Positions 33,054 through 44,170 of a DNA stretch of 64,000 nucleotides are shown one piece after another. Both the position numbers and the translations under genes were made by a program. Origin of the DNA: Lineus longissimus (lineage: Eukaryota > Nemertea > Pilidiophora > Heteronemertea > Lineidae). Below the pieces are notes generated by a model. The model saw only the letters and a program-made list of their open reading frames with translations. It was not told where the DNA came from and made no database searches. The stretch is from NCBI RefSeq assembly GCF_910592395.1, contig NC_088320.1, positions 13,082,501-13,146,500 of the forward strand. The letters run 5' to 3'. Each line of letters begins with the position of its first letter. Within the stretch, counting starts at the first letter, position 1.

Positions 33054-33690
33054 TAAATAGCCGCATAATGAGTCAGATGCGCAAAATGGCGTTAATACCT
33101 CATGAGATGGTAGATAAATATCTGTATCAGCAACGCCACAAAGAGGATACCAAACCCCAGGCATACAACGCAATGGGTATTGATCAAGAAATGCAAAAAA
33201 TACTGTCCTCAACAACTATGAGTGAGTATGACAAGGCCACAGCATACTCGCAGTTGCTTCGCAAGTACTTGGGAACAATACATTCCCCATCACTAGATTT
33301 AAACACTGGAACAATAGGGCAAGCCCAAAATGCTGTTACAACGACTGCCCAAGCTGCGGATACAACTGCTGTAAACCAAATGGCTGCCCAGCCCTCCGTA
33401 TTGTCTCCTCTTTCCCCCAAGGCGATATTGCAGCAAGTACCCGGGTACTCAAAACCAAAGGCCAAAAAATTAGTACAGGCATTACGAAAGCGGCGAAATT
33501 TCAATTAACGGAGACGTCATTAAAGGAAGCGATATCAAGTCGGTCATACAAAACGCCTCTTCAAACGCAAAACATTCTAGCCCTCCTGTCGGCGTTGATT
33601 CGGTCCTATCTTATCTCGATGGTAAGGGTGAAATATCCAGTAACATGATTACGAACAGGGAATGGAAGAAAAAACTCAAACTCAATGATA
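33050..33690 (+). pseudogene. Polinton conserved protein of unknown function, right arm, frameshifted
   Basis: Counterpart of the 219-codon gene at 23684-24343. A deletion of about 26 bp near 33487 changes the frame after KKLVQAL and stops it at 33508. The downstream sequence, including the serine-rich part, is still present out of frame to about 33690. The defect is absent from the left arm, so it arose after the arms formed, or was corrected in the left arm. Confidence 0.7.
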
Positions 33691-33825
33691 GGGAGGGTAT
33701 AGGGGTCAATAAAACGCCCAAGTCGAGGAGGAGAGACCCATTAGCTTCTTGGAACTCTCCGACGTTTCACAGACAGAGTTCTCCTGTATTCGACAGTCCT
33801 GATACCATCTTCTCCACATGAAAAC

Positions 33826-34968
33826 ATGACGACAAAAATGAAAGCTGGGAAGCGTGGTAGTGACAAAGCAGCCAGGCTATTGAAAAAGATCTATTACACA
33901 CCAGGTATTTCCGGTAGTTTTGGAGGTGTAAATACCTTAAAGAGGGTGGTCGGTAGTAAGATATCGACCTCTGACATCAAGAAATGGTTAAGAAGTCAAG
34001 CCACATACACGCTCCACAAGCCGATCCGTCGCCATTTCAAACGAAGGCGTATTGTTGTCACCGACATCGCCGAACAGTGGGAAGCGGATCTCGTTGATTT
34101 GTGTAGAATAGTCAAATATAATAAACCCTATAAATATTTGCTCACAGTGATCGATACGCTTTCGAAATTCGCGTAGGTGGTCCCTTTAAGAACTAAAACA
34201 GGGGCAGAACAGGTGGATGCATTCTCTAAAATATTTGCCACATCCAAGCGAAAACCAAAAAATTTAAGAACCGATAAGGGGGGTGAGTTTCTGGGCAAGA
34301 AATTTCAAGCCTTTCTAAAAAAAGAAAATATCAATTTTTTTACTTCGAATAATGAGGTTAAAGCAGCTATAATCGAGTGTTTCAACATAACTTTCAAATA
34401 ACACATGTTTTGTGCCTTTACACGGCAGAACACTCTGTCATACCTGTCAATTCTTCAGAAACTTCTACATTCATACAACAACATGTGGCATAGGAGCATC
34501 AAGAGGAAACCCAGCGAGGTGAACGAGGGTAATGCAGATGACGTTTGGCACATACTCTACTCAAAAGAAAACCTATCAACAAAAAACGTCAAATTCAAAT
34601 TTGAAATTGGCAATAAGGTAAGGATTGGCAAGACAAAAATGCTATTCGAAAAATCTTATTTACCCAACTGGTCAACAGAAATCTTCACTATAAAAAGACG
34701 CGTTAAAAGTCATCCAACCCTGTACGGCGTCCATGACGCGCAAGGTGAAAACATCTTAGGCACTTTCTACGAAAAAGAGCTGCAGAAAGTAGATGTGACG
34801 CCAGAAAAGACCTATAAATTCGAGAGAATACTTGCAGAACGCGGCAGGGGTAGAACAAAAGAATATTTAGTTAAATGGGATGGATATCCAGCAAAGTTCA
34901 ACAGTTGGGTGCGCAAGGCAGACGTTCAACATCTATGTTTTATTCTACACTGTCACAGACACGTTTGA
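33826..34968 (+). pseudogene. Polinton integrase with chromodomain, right arm, two nonsense codons
   Basis: Right-arm counterpart of the integrase at 22407-23546, 381 codons in one frame. TAG at 34174-34176 and TAA at 34399-34401 are at the same two codons as in the left arm. The catalytic D, D, E and the chromodomain are otherwise present. In the last third a few residues differ from the left arm (for example Asn for Asp in the IGxKVRIG stretch, Thr for Ser before PEKTYKF, Lys for Met after NSWVR). Confidence 0.88.
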
Positions 34969-36420
34969 TATTTGAGTAAACAAAGCATGATTGCAGAAAT
35001 GACACGGGGATCTGAAAACAAGGAAGGCGACGGCAACGATTCAATCACTTCACAACAGAAGAATTGGAAACTTTTTGGTCACAATGTCCCTAAACCCGAG
35101 ATAATTTCTTTGCCCAGATCATAATTATTTACATAGTGATCGTTACTGCTCTCATTGATATAGCTATTGCCAACGGTGAAAGTACTGTGTGGATCTCTCT
35201 CTCCTGTGCAGCTGTTTAGGTTACTTGTTACCGAATCCATCAATACCCGAGTACACGCGTGCATTAACCAAGAAACGTTTTCCCAATTAAGGCAAAATGA
35301 CTACTTTTAATGACCATTTTTATGTTTCTTTACCCTGCAATAGCTCCTTGAAATACTTTCCCAACAATACAATAGGTCATTGCACAAAGCAGCTCAGCGC
35401 AGCCATCAGACTCGGCTCTGCTGAAAATTGGGAGGTCGGCCTTGCGGAGATAAAATATCCACGCACCTGGAGCAATGTCAACGAAACCAATAACACTTTT
35501 CACATTTACATCCCAACCAGCGATGACCCCGACCCAAAAACGGGTAAAAACCCTGAAGCTTGGAAGACATGCACAATACCTACTGGTCACTATACCGGAC
35601 GCCTCTTTTGTCACACTTCTGCACGCATTCATTTGGAAACGTGATGCAAAAATAGCAATACAACAATTTTATTCAAGTGTTTTATAATACAGCATTAGAA
35701 AGATACGGAATGAATACAATGTTTTCTCTTGACATCTTGACAGCTGGACATCAACATGAGTAGAGACAATTTCTATGGACGCTTGTCTATGCCCTGGTGA
35801 TGGAAAATACCACACATTTCTATGGATCGCACGCATCGGCGATGTTTCGGAACGTGCCGGTGTAAAAGTAGAAAGTGTCCCCCTCCCCCTGGAAAAATAA
35901 GACCCTGGAAGTCAAGGACACTGTAGAGCCCAGTCTTTAATTTAGTTTCAAAATCTTAGGATAGGAGGCAGCTCTGGTTTGGACCTTTTAAATTTGCCTC
36001 CCTTTTGACATTTTTGATTGGTTATGGTTCTGTGGGCCTCTAGGTAGCCCCTTACATTCTATGTGGGCCTCTTTTGGACTTGAAGATGGTGGAGGAGGTT
36101 TAGAAAGGATGTTGTTCCCTTTCTTTTCCAATTTCTTCTTGGAAGTTTTGGATTTTAAGGATTTGTAATCTGTGGGATTTAAAGTGAACCAATGGAGCAA
36201 AGTTTGGTGAGTTTTTTATTTTAATTATCTTTATAATTTTTCTGTAATTTGGAAGTTAAGATATAGGGGCCTATGGTTGGTAATTTTGTATGCATTGTTA
36301 TGCATGTGCATTTTGCAGCACATGTTTTAGGCCCTTGCCTCGGGTCATTTGCTGGGTTAATTGACCAATGCACCCTCATTTCAAATGTTACAGATGGTTT
36401 GAAAATAACCTTCACCGTTT

Positions 36421-36690
36421 CAAGGACAAGAGTGGGCAAACACTCATCTTTCTCGGTCAAGGTCATTCTCAAAGCATTCCTATCCTCAAAAATCAAGGCC
36501 ATGTGAGGTCAATATCACTTGAAACTAGGGCAATGCTAACTAGGTCAATTAAAGGTCAAGGCCATGGGAGGTCAAGGCCACTTGAAACTAGGGCAATGCT
36601 AACTAGGTCAATTAAAGGTCAAGGCCATGGGAGGTCAAGGTCACTTGAAACTAGGGCAATCCTAACTAGGTCAATCATCAGCCAGAGTCA
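36421..36690 (-). repeat. Terminal tandem repeats of the Polinton, right end
   Basis: Inverted counterpart of the left-end array, with three exactly spaced 63-bp units. Several TCAAGGTCA words have drifted to TCAAGGCCA, so the array has diverged a little from the left one. Confidence 0.75.
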
Positions 36691-36709
36691 CCCATAAACT
36701 ACTGATGAG

Positions 36710-38127
36710 ATGAGGGTTTACTTAGGCTTGTATACAACCCCCTGGAGAAGAAGAAGGGCTGAGTATCAGCAGTATTTTTCGAGGTGGCTTCCCTGGATAC
36801 ACCCTTCTTCCGTGATGTAATGGACTATGACCGGTTTGTCCTCTTGAACAAGTTTTTGCATTTCGCAGACAACACCAAAGCAGGAGACGATGATACAATT
36901 CCCCGTAAGCTGTACAAATTGTGGCCAATACTCCAGCACATGAAGAGAAGATTCCCAGATGTTTATCAGCCAGAGAGAGACGTAGCTATCGACGAGTCCC
37001 TTATGCTGTGGAAGGGAAGTCTGGGGTGGGAACAGTACATCCCCTCCAAACGTGCACGCTTTGGGATAAAGTCGTTCGAGATATGCAAGTCCAGCTCAGC
37101 CTTCATCTTGGACTTCTTTGTTTACACAGGGGTGGGTACGGTCTATGATCCAGGGCTTGATGAGGACCTACCAATGGGTTCAAAAGTAATCCTGACACTT
37201 GGTCGGCAGTTCTTCAACAAAGGTTACTATATCAATATGGAAAACTTTTTTAGCTCACCTGGTCTTTATGATGAACTTTGTGCAAGAAGCACTGATGCTG
37301 TTGGAACCATCAGGCCTAACCACAAAGGTCTACCCAAAGACTTTCTGAAGCAGAAACTTCGTAAGGGAGAGATCAAAGCTGCGTATAGTGAGAAGCTGAT
37401 GCTTCTGAAGTGGAGAGATAAGAAGGACGTCCACATGCTCAGCACCATCCATGATGCCAGAACCAGGCAAGTAGCAAGAGCAGATCCAAATAAGCCACCA
37501 GTAATGAAACCACAAGTGTGCTGCGATTACAATGATACCATGGGTGATGTTGACCTGAGTGACGCCTTCTTTTCTGCCTACCCAAGTTCCCGGAAAAGGT
37601 TGAAAAAGTATTATATCAAGCAGTTCCGTCATATCCTGGATATGGCTGTACTGAATGCCCATATCTTGTTCAAGAAGATGGGAGGAACCAGTCCAAGACT
37701 AAGCTTCATTCTGTCACTGGTGGATAGGTTAGTTGGGAAGTACAAGGTACAACAGAGAGAGAAGAGGGCGGGGCGTCCGTCCCATAGTGACACTCCGTTG
37801 CGCCTCACTGAGCGTCACTTCCTTACCCGCATCCCCCCAACACCCAAGGAGGAGTACCCTCAAAGGAAATGTCATGTCTGCTTATCAAAAGGCACCAGGA
37901 GAGACACACGTTACATGGGTAACAAGTGTGACAAGGCTTTGTGCATTACTCCATGCTTTGAAATCTACCTAACCTCGCTAAGTTGTGCCGAGTTGTGCAG
38001 GACTGATATAGTTCCTCCCATTCCCCTGGATCATGTCTCTCACCCCCCAGTAAAATTTATTGCACAAAGAGATGTAGAAGAAAGTAGTATGTACACTCTT
38101 CTGTCCCAAAAAGGAGACAAATTGTAA
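36710..38127 (+). pseudogene. piggyBac transposase, C-terminal part
   Basis: Continues the transposase right after the Polinton target duplication (MRVYLGL at 36710), is frameshifted within about 70 bases, then is open for 447 codons from 36784. Domain DDE_Tnp_1_7: VAIDES gives the first catalytic Asp (residue 70 of this frame). The usual DNF of the second site reads MENF, so Asp is replaced by Glu (codon 37240-37242). GDVDLSD carries the third Asp (257). The C-terminal cysteine-rich domain is complete (CHVCLSKGTRRDTRYMGNKC and the following CITPCF). The Glu change and the frameshifts suggest a dead enzyme. Confidence 0.88.
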
Positions 38128-38421
38128 AATTGAATTATAGTTTTCAACAATTCATCAAATTTTCAAAAATTCGTCAAAAATGTGTAAAAAGGGACTCAAA
38201 ATACAATATATAAAAATAAATGTCACTATTTATTTCATTATTTCACACTTAGAACAAAGGAAGAACATATATTTGACATACAAATGCAACAGAACATGTA
38301 TAGGAGCAATAACAACAGTGCTATCCAATCAGGAATAAAAAGGTCCAAAAATGACGTTTTTTGTCAAATTAATTACACAATAGGGGGTAGTTAACGTTTT
38401 AAAAACTACACGCTTAACGGG
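38128..38421. other. piggyBac 3' non-coding end
   Basis: AT-rich 3' part with AATAAA at about 38214-38219 (in AAAATAAATG), a likely polyadenylation signal for the transposase. It ends in the terminal repeat at 38406-38421. The three palindromic motifs of the left end are not clearly present here. Confidence 0.5.
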
Positions 38422-38674
38422 CTAGAATTAGCTGTGAGAGTTGTACAGAAAGAACAAGAAATAAAATCTTTTTAACCCATATTTATTATATTAAACTTAA
38501 TGTGCACTTTACACCATACTTTACAATAATGTTTTCATATTATTTACAATCATTTCATTTACGCGTTAATTACAATTACAATTAAATTTACCCCTTTAAT
38601 TACAATCACTTTATTTACATTTGAATTAAAATCTTATTTGCCCCTTATTTACAATCATTTTACTTCACAATTAC

Positions 38675-38826
38675 TTACAATTAATCCCATCTATACAATT
38701 AACCCCCATATTAACATGTTACAATCAACGACTTCCACACCCGCTTTACAATTATTTACAATTAATCCCTTCTGTTCAATTAACCCCCATAATTACATGT
38801 TACAATCAATGGCTTTCCCCACCCGC
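38675..38826. repeat. Two-copy direct repeat (period 81 bp)
   Basis: About 70 bp (TTACAATTAATCCC, later AACATGTTACAATCAA and CACCCGC) occurs at 38675-38744 and 38756-38826 with about 10 differences. It sits in an AT-rich stretch (38460-38830) full of TTTACAATTA words. Confidence 0.6.
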
Positions 38827-38978
38827 TTGTCGTCTATCTCCAACAGCTTGGCCCAGCTGTCGGGGCTATCCACAGCTAGGCACCTGTAATTTGTATAGCC
38901 ACGCCAAAAGTCTTTCTCCTCTGGCTCTGCTGGGCCCTCATCTCGACGGAACAGCTTGACGCTGTAGGCAAATGAGCG
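38793..38978 (-). CDS. Candidate terminal exon, unrecognised
   Basis: On the minus strand an acceptor-like TTTGCATTGCAG is followed by 61 codons and a stop. The product has protein-like composition (SVKLFRRDEGPAEPEEKD, then FWRGYTNYRCLAVDSPDSW). I do not recognise it, and no partner exon was identified. It overlaps the second copy of the 81-bp-period repeat at its 3' end. Confidence 0.3.
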   Translation of the reverse strand, partial: RSFAYSVKLFRRDEGPAEPEEKDFWRGYTNYRCLAVDSPDSWAKLLEIDDKRVGKAIDCNM

Positions 38979-38984
38979 CTGCAA

Positions 38985-40148
38985 TGCAAATGGCGAACGA
39001 TTAATAAGAATGCAATATCACAGGGTATGGCTGTTTGTCTGGTCAAAATAAAGTAGTGATGAATAGTCTAATTTTGGCCATCTCCATGTACATGAGGGGT
39101 GCACTTGCAATCTGCAGATACATGTTTGCTGCTAACTGAATACATGTAATGAAACATATATCGTAACTCTATGGCAGGTCCATGACAAGCACATATCCAA
39201 CGTACTCTCTACTATACCACAGTAGAGCATTTCACTGTTGTCGATATCGCATTAAACAGTGAACATTCTACTGTGTGTTTGCTTTTGCGCACATTCTCTG
39301 CGCAACGAAGAATACCATTGAATATTATATAAATATTGCATGTCAAGCCATAGAATACTAATAGTCAAAATTATTTGTCAGGTCAAAAATTATTTCACGA
39401 GGCTTTAAACCAAACCTTGAAGAAATCGGCCCAGCAGGTTTTGCACAGCGACCCAAACCACTGTCAAAGTGATTTCTAATCGGCGGATACGCAAATCATG
39501 TATGGAGCCAAGACGTGTACATTATGTACTGTAGACAGTGTGTGTTTACATTAGCAGACGATGTTTGTTTGAAGCGAGTCCAGGCCCAACTTGAATGCCT
39601 TGTACTTTCTGTTCGTGGATGTAACAGTCCCACCCAATGCAACCTACCTACTTTGTGGGTGTAATTCAAGACCCTGACAGTATCACTGTGCAACTTCCTG
39701 GCTTAAAACGCCGTAAATATGCTGTTTTTTATCGTCGATTTCGTCGAAATCTTAATGGCCGCCATTTGCAATATCGCGTCATCGATGACGTCAGCCGTGA
39801 AATAATGCCGTGGAATAGTCAAAATTATCGCATGGCACGTGGTCGTGAATGACGCGACGTGATTGGCTCACATACTAATGAGGTATGATAATCTGGAATA
39901 TTGTTGAATGACCACGTGTTTTTAATTTGTACTATATATATAGTTTTTGACTGTAGCCGAATAGATGATAAATCAATAAATCAATTTGAATTTGAAATTT
40001 TGACTCTTTTATTTTATTTTAGCAGTGAGGATGGGCGGCTACAGGCGGTATCATTTCCAACAACATGTCACAATAAGAGACCTTTTTCCCCTATGTGCCA
40101 GGGGTATGAGGGGTTGGGGTGGTTAGGTCCTCTCATTCCCAGCTGCCA
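38985..40148. other. No gene recognised
   Basis: AT-rich, apparently non-coding. Contains several TACTGTGG/CAGTGAACATT-type words around 39210-39280 and a GC-richer patch with ATGGCCGCC and TGACGTCA near 39755-39795, which could be promoter-like, but no supported gene. Confidence 0.4.
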
Positions 40149-41070
40149 GTCACAGTCTGGTAAATTTTTGTCTCAAGTATGAATTTTGGCAATGATCATG
40201 GGTCGGGGTCCTATCATTCCCAGCCACGAGTCACAATCTGGTAACTTTTTGTCTCACGTATGAAGTTTGGCAGTGATCATGGGTCGGGGTCCTATCATTC
40301 ACAGCCACGAGACACAATCTGGTAACTTTTTGTCTCACATATAAAGTTTGGCAGTGATCATGGGTCGGGGTCCTATCATTCACAGCCGCGAGTCACAATC
40401 TGGTAACTTTTTGTCTCACGTATGAAGTTTGGCAGTGATCAGGGGTCGGGCTCCTATCATTCCCAGCCACGAGTCACAATCTGGTAACTTTTTGTCTCAC
40501 GTATGAAGTTTGGCAGTGATCATGGGTCGGGGTCTTATCATTCCCAGCCGCGAGTCACAATCTGGTAACTTTTTGTCTCACATATAAAGTTTGGCAGTGG
40601 TCATGGGTCAGGGTCCCATCATTCCCAGCCGTAAGTCACAATCAGGTAACTTTTTGTCTCACATATAAAGTTTGGCAGTGATCAGGGGTCGGGGTCCTAT
40701 CATTCCCAGCCACGAGTCACAATCTGGTAACTTTTTGTCTCACGTATGAAGTTTGGCAGTGGTCATGGGTCGGGGTCCCATCATTCCCAGCCGTAAGTCA
40801 CAATCAGGTAACTTTTTGTCTCACATATAAAGTTTGGCAGTGATCATGGGTCGGGGTCCTATCATTCACCGCCACGAGTCACAATCTGGTAACTTTTTGT
40901 CTCACATATAAAGTTTGGCAGTGGTCATGGGTCGGGGTCCCATCATTCCAAGCCGTAAGTCACAATCAGGAATTTTTTTGTCTCACATATAAAGTTTGGC
41001 AGGGATCAGGGGTCGGGGTCCTATCATTCACAGCCACGAGTCACAATCTGGTAACTTTTTGTCTCACGTA
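40149..41070 (+). repeat. 81-bp minisatellite array
   Basis: Repeat starts (GTCACAATCTGGTAACTTTT) recur at 40149, 40230, 40311 and so on to 41040, strictly every 81 bp with no indels, giving eleven full units and a partial one. Unit text includes AGTTTGGCAGTGATCATGGG and TCGGGGTCCTATCATTC. Subtypes (CATATAAAG or CGTATGAAG; CCGTAAGTC or CCACGAGTC) recur in a higher-order pattern. All six frames are closed by stops within the unit, so it is not coding. Confidence 0.95.
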
Positions 41071-42648
41071 TGGGCCCACTCATTGTTAATTCAAGAAGCG
41101 GATAATAGACGGCGAAAGCATCTGGCCAACTGTGAACTGTCTACTGTGTAAGTGGAAATGGACACAGTGAAGAGTTCACTGTTTGTGCGGAGCATACTCT
41201 GACATATCACACTGTTGGATGAACCATGTATCATGTACCGACCGGCATGGCCATGGGATGTACTCCCTTGGGGTTTCCATTTAGCTGTTGAATAGAAATA
41301 TACACTTACAGTAAATCTATCAAGCAGAACAGGTCAGATCAATCTAGATCAGATATGTTTATATCGGATAAGTTTAGATTTATGTTAATGGGCAGGGTGA
41401 ATAATATCAAAACTCCAACCCAACAACGCAGATAGCACTCATCAGACAATCCTATTCAACATAATCACGATGAGCAGTATATTGTCAGTTGAGTGGAAAT
41501 GTTGATGTTGAGGTGCATGTGATTGTACCAGGTTACATAAGACTGGTCAAGCGACTTAAGCACTTAATACACTGCTGCTAATAGGCTAATAGCGACCTAT
41601 ATGTAAGTTACCCTGGGACTCTAATAATTGATTCTCATAAGTTTTGGGGCCGTTAATTAATAACTTAAGATCGTTTAGTGAACACCCCGGGGTGAACACT
41701 CAATGTTAATCATGTGTATGTTCCATACTGTGTGAATTTCGTTTATTGATTTCGATTGCTATAGCTTGGCCGAAAGACAAGGTAACTGTATTCTGGATGA
41801 ACCCAGGCAGATGCATACAAATTAGAGGAATTACCTTTCTCTTCAGGTCACTCCCGTACTGAGTAAACCTATGTTTCTTGTGACTGTAGCACGCCTGGAT
41901 AATGTGCGGATCTGTAGAATCTAAGCCGTGCGTATTCAGCAGCGATGTTATTTTATCCTTGAAAGAGAAAGGACATGGTGAAAGGTGAATCATATTTAAA
42001 ACACTAGTGACTATGCAGTACACATGTTCCGTCAAGTAGTATTTAGAATGACTTCAGTCAATAGATAGTCTTGGATCAGGCCTTCGGTCACCGTGGCTGT
42101 GGTGGTAACAGAAAGATCATCATGGCCTTATCATTGCCATGTTTTACAAAGAGTGTTAAACGAGTTGTTATTCTGATTGGTTGTGATTGTTGTCCTTGAT
42201 TATGAGGCCTACCACTGAACACCTAGCATGATTTGAAATGTTTGCATGGCGTGGGATCATCAGTTTATGGTTACTAACTACTGTAATTCAAAACTTGACT
42301 TTCTGCTAGAAATTCTCTCCATTTTCCATTTTCTCCTCTCTCCAACTCACTACTATCGTTATTGACTGCGTAACATACACTAACATTCTTTCGCTATCAT
42401 TGCTAACTTCATTTACTAGAACACTGGCCTCTTTGTAGCCGATTATGTAACCCATAGTGGAAACACCTGACAGCGCCGCCCGGCATGATCCACGTGCTAA
42501 TGGCATATTTATAACTCGTAGTAAATAAGGTTGTAAAAAAATATGCAAATGAGATGCCGTATATGGAAACCATGACGTCACTAAGCAGTTCCTATTTCTG
42601 CTACGGGTGGCGCTGTTGCTTGCTTCTGGAGGCGCTATTCAACCTCTT
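41071..42648. other. No other gene recognised
   Basis: Apart from the exon candidate at 41835-41957, nothing is supported here. A 91-codon minus-strand frame (42581-42306) has mixed composition and no motif I know. Confidence 0.35.
41835..41957 (-). CDS. Candidate internal exon, unrecognised
   Basis: A 123-bp minus-strand exon candidate between a strong acceptor (TGTCCTTTCTCTTTCAAG) and a donor (AAGAGAAAG|GTAATT), open in phase 0 at both ends (41 codons; DKITSLLNTHGLDSTDPH at the start, RFTQYGSDLKRK at the end). The composition looks protein-like. No neighbouring exon could be assigned. Confidence 0.35.
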
Positions 42649-44170
42649 TAATGGCTCGAGGGAGAGTGGTTCCACCAACACCACCACTGACATATTACAT
42701 ATTTTGGACACCTTTCAAATTTTTGGGACCCTCTGTCGTTCTCGGCATAACTAATTTTCCGAGTTTACTGGGATACTGTTCTCTGTATTAATACTACTAG
42801 TTGATAACTAACAAATTTGCCCCCCGCAGCACACTTACTTAATATTACATATCATGTTTTTTCGTCTCAAACCAACCATACGATGAACTATTCATCTAAT
42901 GTGTTTGTGTTGTCACTTATATACGTTTTGCTTAAAGGGGGACTATAGGCAGGAGCAGGCAGGTCAAATTGACTCTCTTCAGGTGACTATATACACGGTA
43001 AGCAGGTAAGGGCTCTGGGTCATGTTAGATTCACCACTAAATATATGCCTCCTACAAGCACGAATAGTTTTGACGTACTGTGAGATGTGAGAGACTCCTA
43101 TTGGCGATTTCTTGTGATTTTATCTTGCCGACCTAGCTACTGCCTATAGAGTTCCTTTAAGGTTTGGTTTTGTAACGGAGAACAATAAATAAAATCATTA
43201 AGCCAGCAGCTATCATCAGTCATAAGAATCGATCTTACCCATGCTATCCATAACGGTCAGGATCACGCCGTTTGACAACTGTTATTGTTCCTTAGATTGT
43301 ATTGTGCTACTGTTTCAGTTCGAAACCAATTCTGTATTTCATGAGAGTGAGAGCTAAAAAAGTAAATATCATCGTCGGTTCCTCATCATTATCATTCTAC
43401 CCCGTGAGCGAGCGATGACGGTGAAGTATTGGCGATAGGTCCTGTGTGCTCTGTCATTTGGAACTTGATCATTCCAGCAAATTCTCCGAAGAGAGCTTCT
43501 TTGTCGGTTGCTTTCAGCACGGTCCTGCAGGATGATGTTGTCCAGCTCTTAGTACCTCTTGTGACTAACCTTACACTGCTTCTGCTTTGCAACCACCGTC
43601 AGCCAGGTAGGGGTCTTGATGTCTATATTCGACGCAGTTTTGTGAAGTTGTCATTTGAAATGTAAGACACAACTGTCCTGATGTCAAACTTACCATATCA
43701 AAATCACTGAATTCGTTTGATGTGTGAGGATGATAAATGACTTGAGATATCGTTTTGTTACAGTTAACACATATTTTTGTCAGGCGGAACGCTCTTTTTT
43801 TTAATTTCAGCCAGACTCTCCATGATTGTGGTGCATACATATAATATCCAGTGTAGATTAATCTATATTGATAATATGAACAATAGCCTGGTGTGACGTA
43901 GCGGCTTTTAAGGCACTGGTACCTCTCTGTTAAAACAGCTGAACACCTATATCAAAATAACAAAGAGTTTATTATAAGAGAAAATTATGTAAAATTTTTT
44001 TATAGCCATCTGCTGAAATAAAGCATATAAATATTAGTCATGAGAGTTCGTGTACAAAGTGTAGCAATGTTCAGTTCAGTCCCTTCAGTTCACAAGGGCA
44101 AAGTTCACAGGGTAACTGAGAAAAAGGTCCAGTTCCGAGTAAGGGCCAAGATATGGCGACACAGAGGTGT
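42649..44170. repeat. Leading 1.5-kb segment shared by blocks B and C
   Basis: Matches 53402-54985 at high identity; block A lacks it because Harbinger occupies that position. No gene is certain. Minus-strand frames at 43592-43392 and 54374-54150 are open in different reading frames because of a small indel, which argues against coding. Confidence 0.7.

Larger units (their letters stand above)
20631..36703. mobile_element. Palindromic Polinton/Maverick element
   Basis: The termini are AGTAGTTTATGGGTGACTCT at 20631 and its exact inverse ending at 36703, flanked by GATGAG at 20625-20630 and 36704-36709. AGT-starting ends and a 6-bp duplication are hallmarks of Polintons. The 16.07-kb element consists of two inverted copies of the same half-element: left arm 20631-28157, 3-bp spacer 28158-28160, right arm 28161-36703. 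Each arm carries, from the centre outward: polymerase B, a foldback-like insertion, packaging ATPase, two small conserved proteins, chromodomain integrase and a further conserved protein. No protease or major capsid gene was seen. Hand comparison of coding stretches gives under 1 percent differences between arms plus a few indels. Confidence 0.95.
28161..36703 (+). repeat. Polinton right arm
   Basis: An 8.5-kb arm, genes on the plus strand. It keeps the polymerase exonuclease region lost from the left arm. Private defects are a 1-bp deletion in the small basic protein gene (about 32998) and a deletion of about 26 bp near 33487 in the next gene. Confidence 0.95.
19741..38421 (+). mobile_element. 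piggyBac transposon split by a Polinton
   Basis: The ends are CCCGTTAAGTGCGTAG at 19741 and, reversed from 38421, CCCGTTAAGCGTGTAG. Both are preceded by CTAG (19737-19740 and 38422-38425), so the apparent target duplication is CTAG; the usual piggyBac target TTAA occurs 4 bp inside each end. Without the Polinton and one copy of its target duplication the element is about 2.6 kb, a normal piggyBac size. It carries one transposase gene, now in two parts. It lies about 0.7 kb beyond the end of block A. Confidence 0.85.

Noticed and set aside
20631-36703. Palindrome as a simple assembly artefact
   Set aside because: The arms differ by substitutions, small indels, private frameshifts and a 1-kb deletion, and the outer ends carry one shared 6-bp duplication. 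An artefact cannot be fully excluded without reads, but is unlikely.
39637-39852. 71-codon frame near a CRE-like and ATGGCCGCC patch
   Set aside because: No domain, no splice or polyadenylation support; the patch could be a promoter but no gene follows.
40149-41070. 81-bp repeats as a coding repeat protein (81 is divisible by 3)
   Set aside because: Every frame on both strands has a stop within the unit.
43392-43592. 66-codon minus-strand frame shared with block C
   Set aside because: The paralogous copy is open in another frame after an indel, so coding is not supported.
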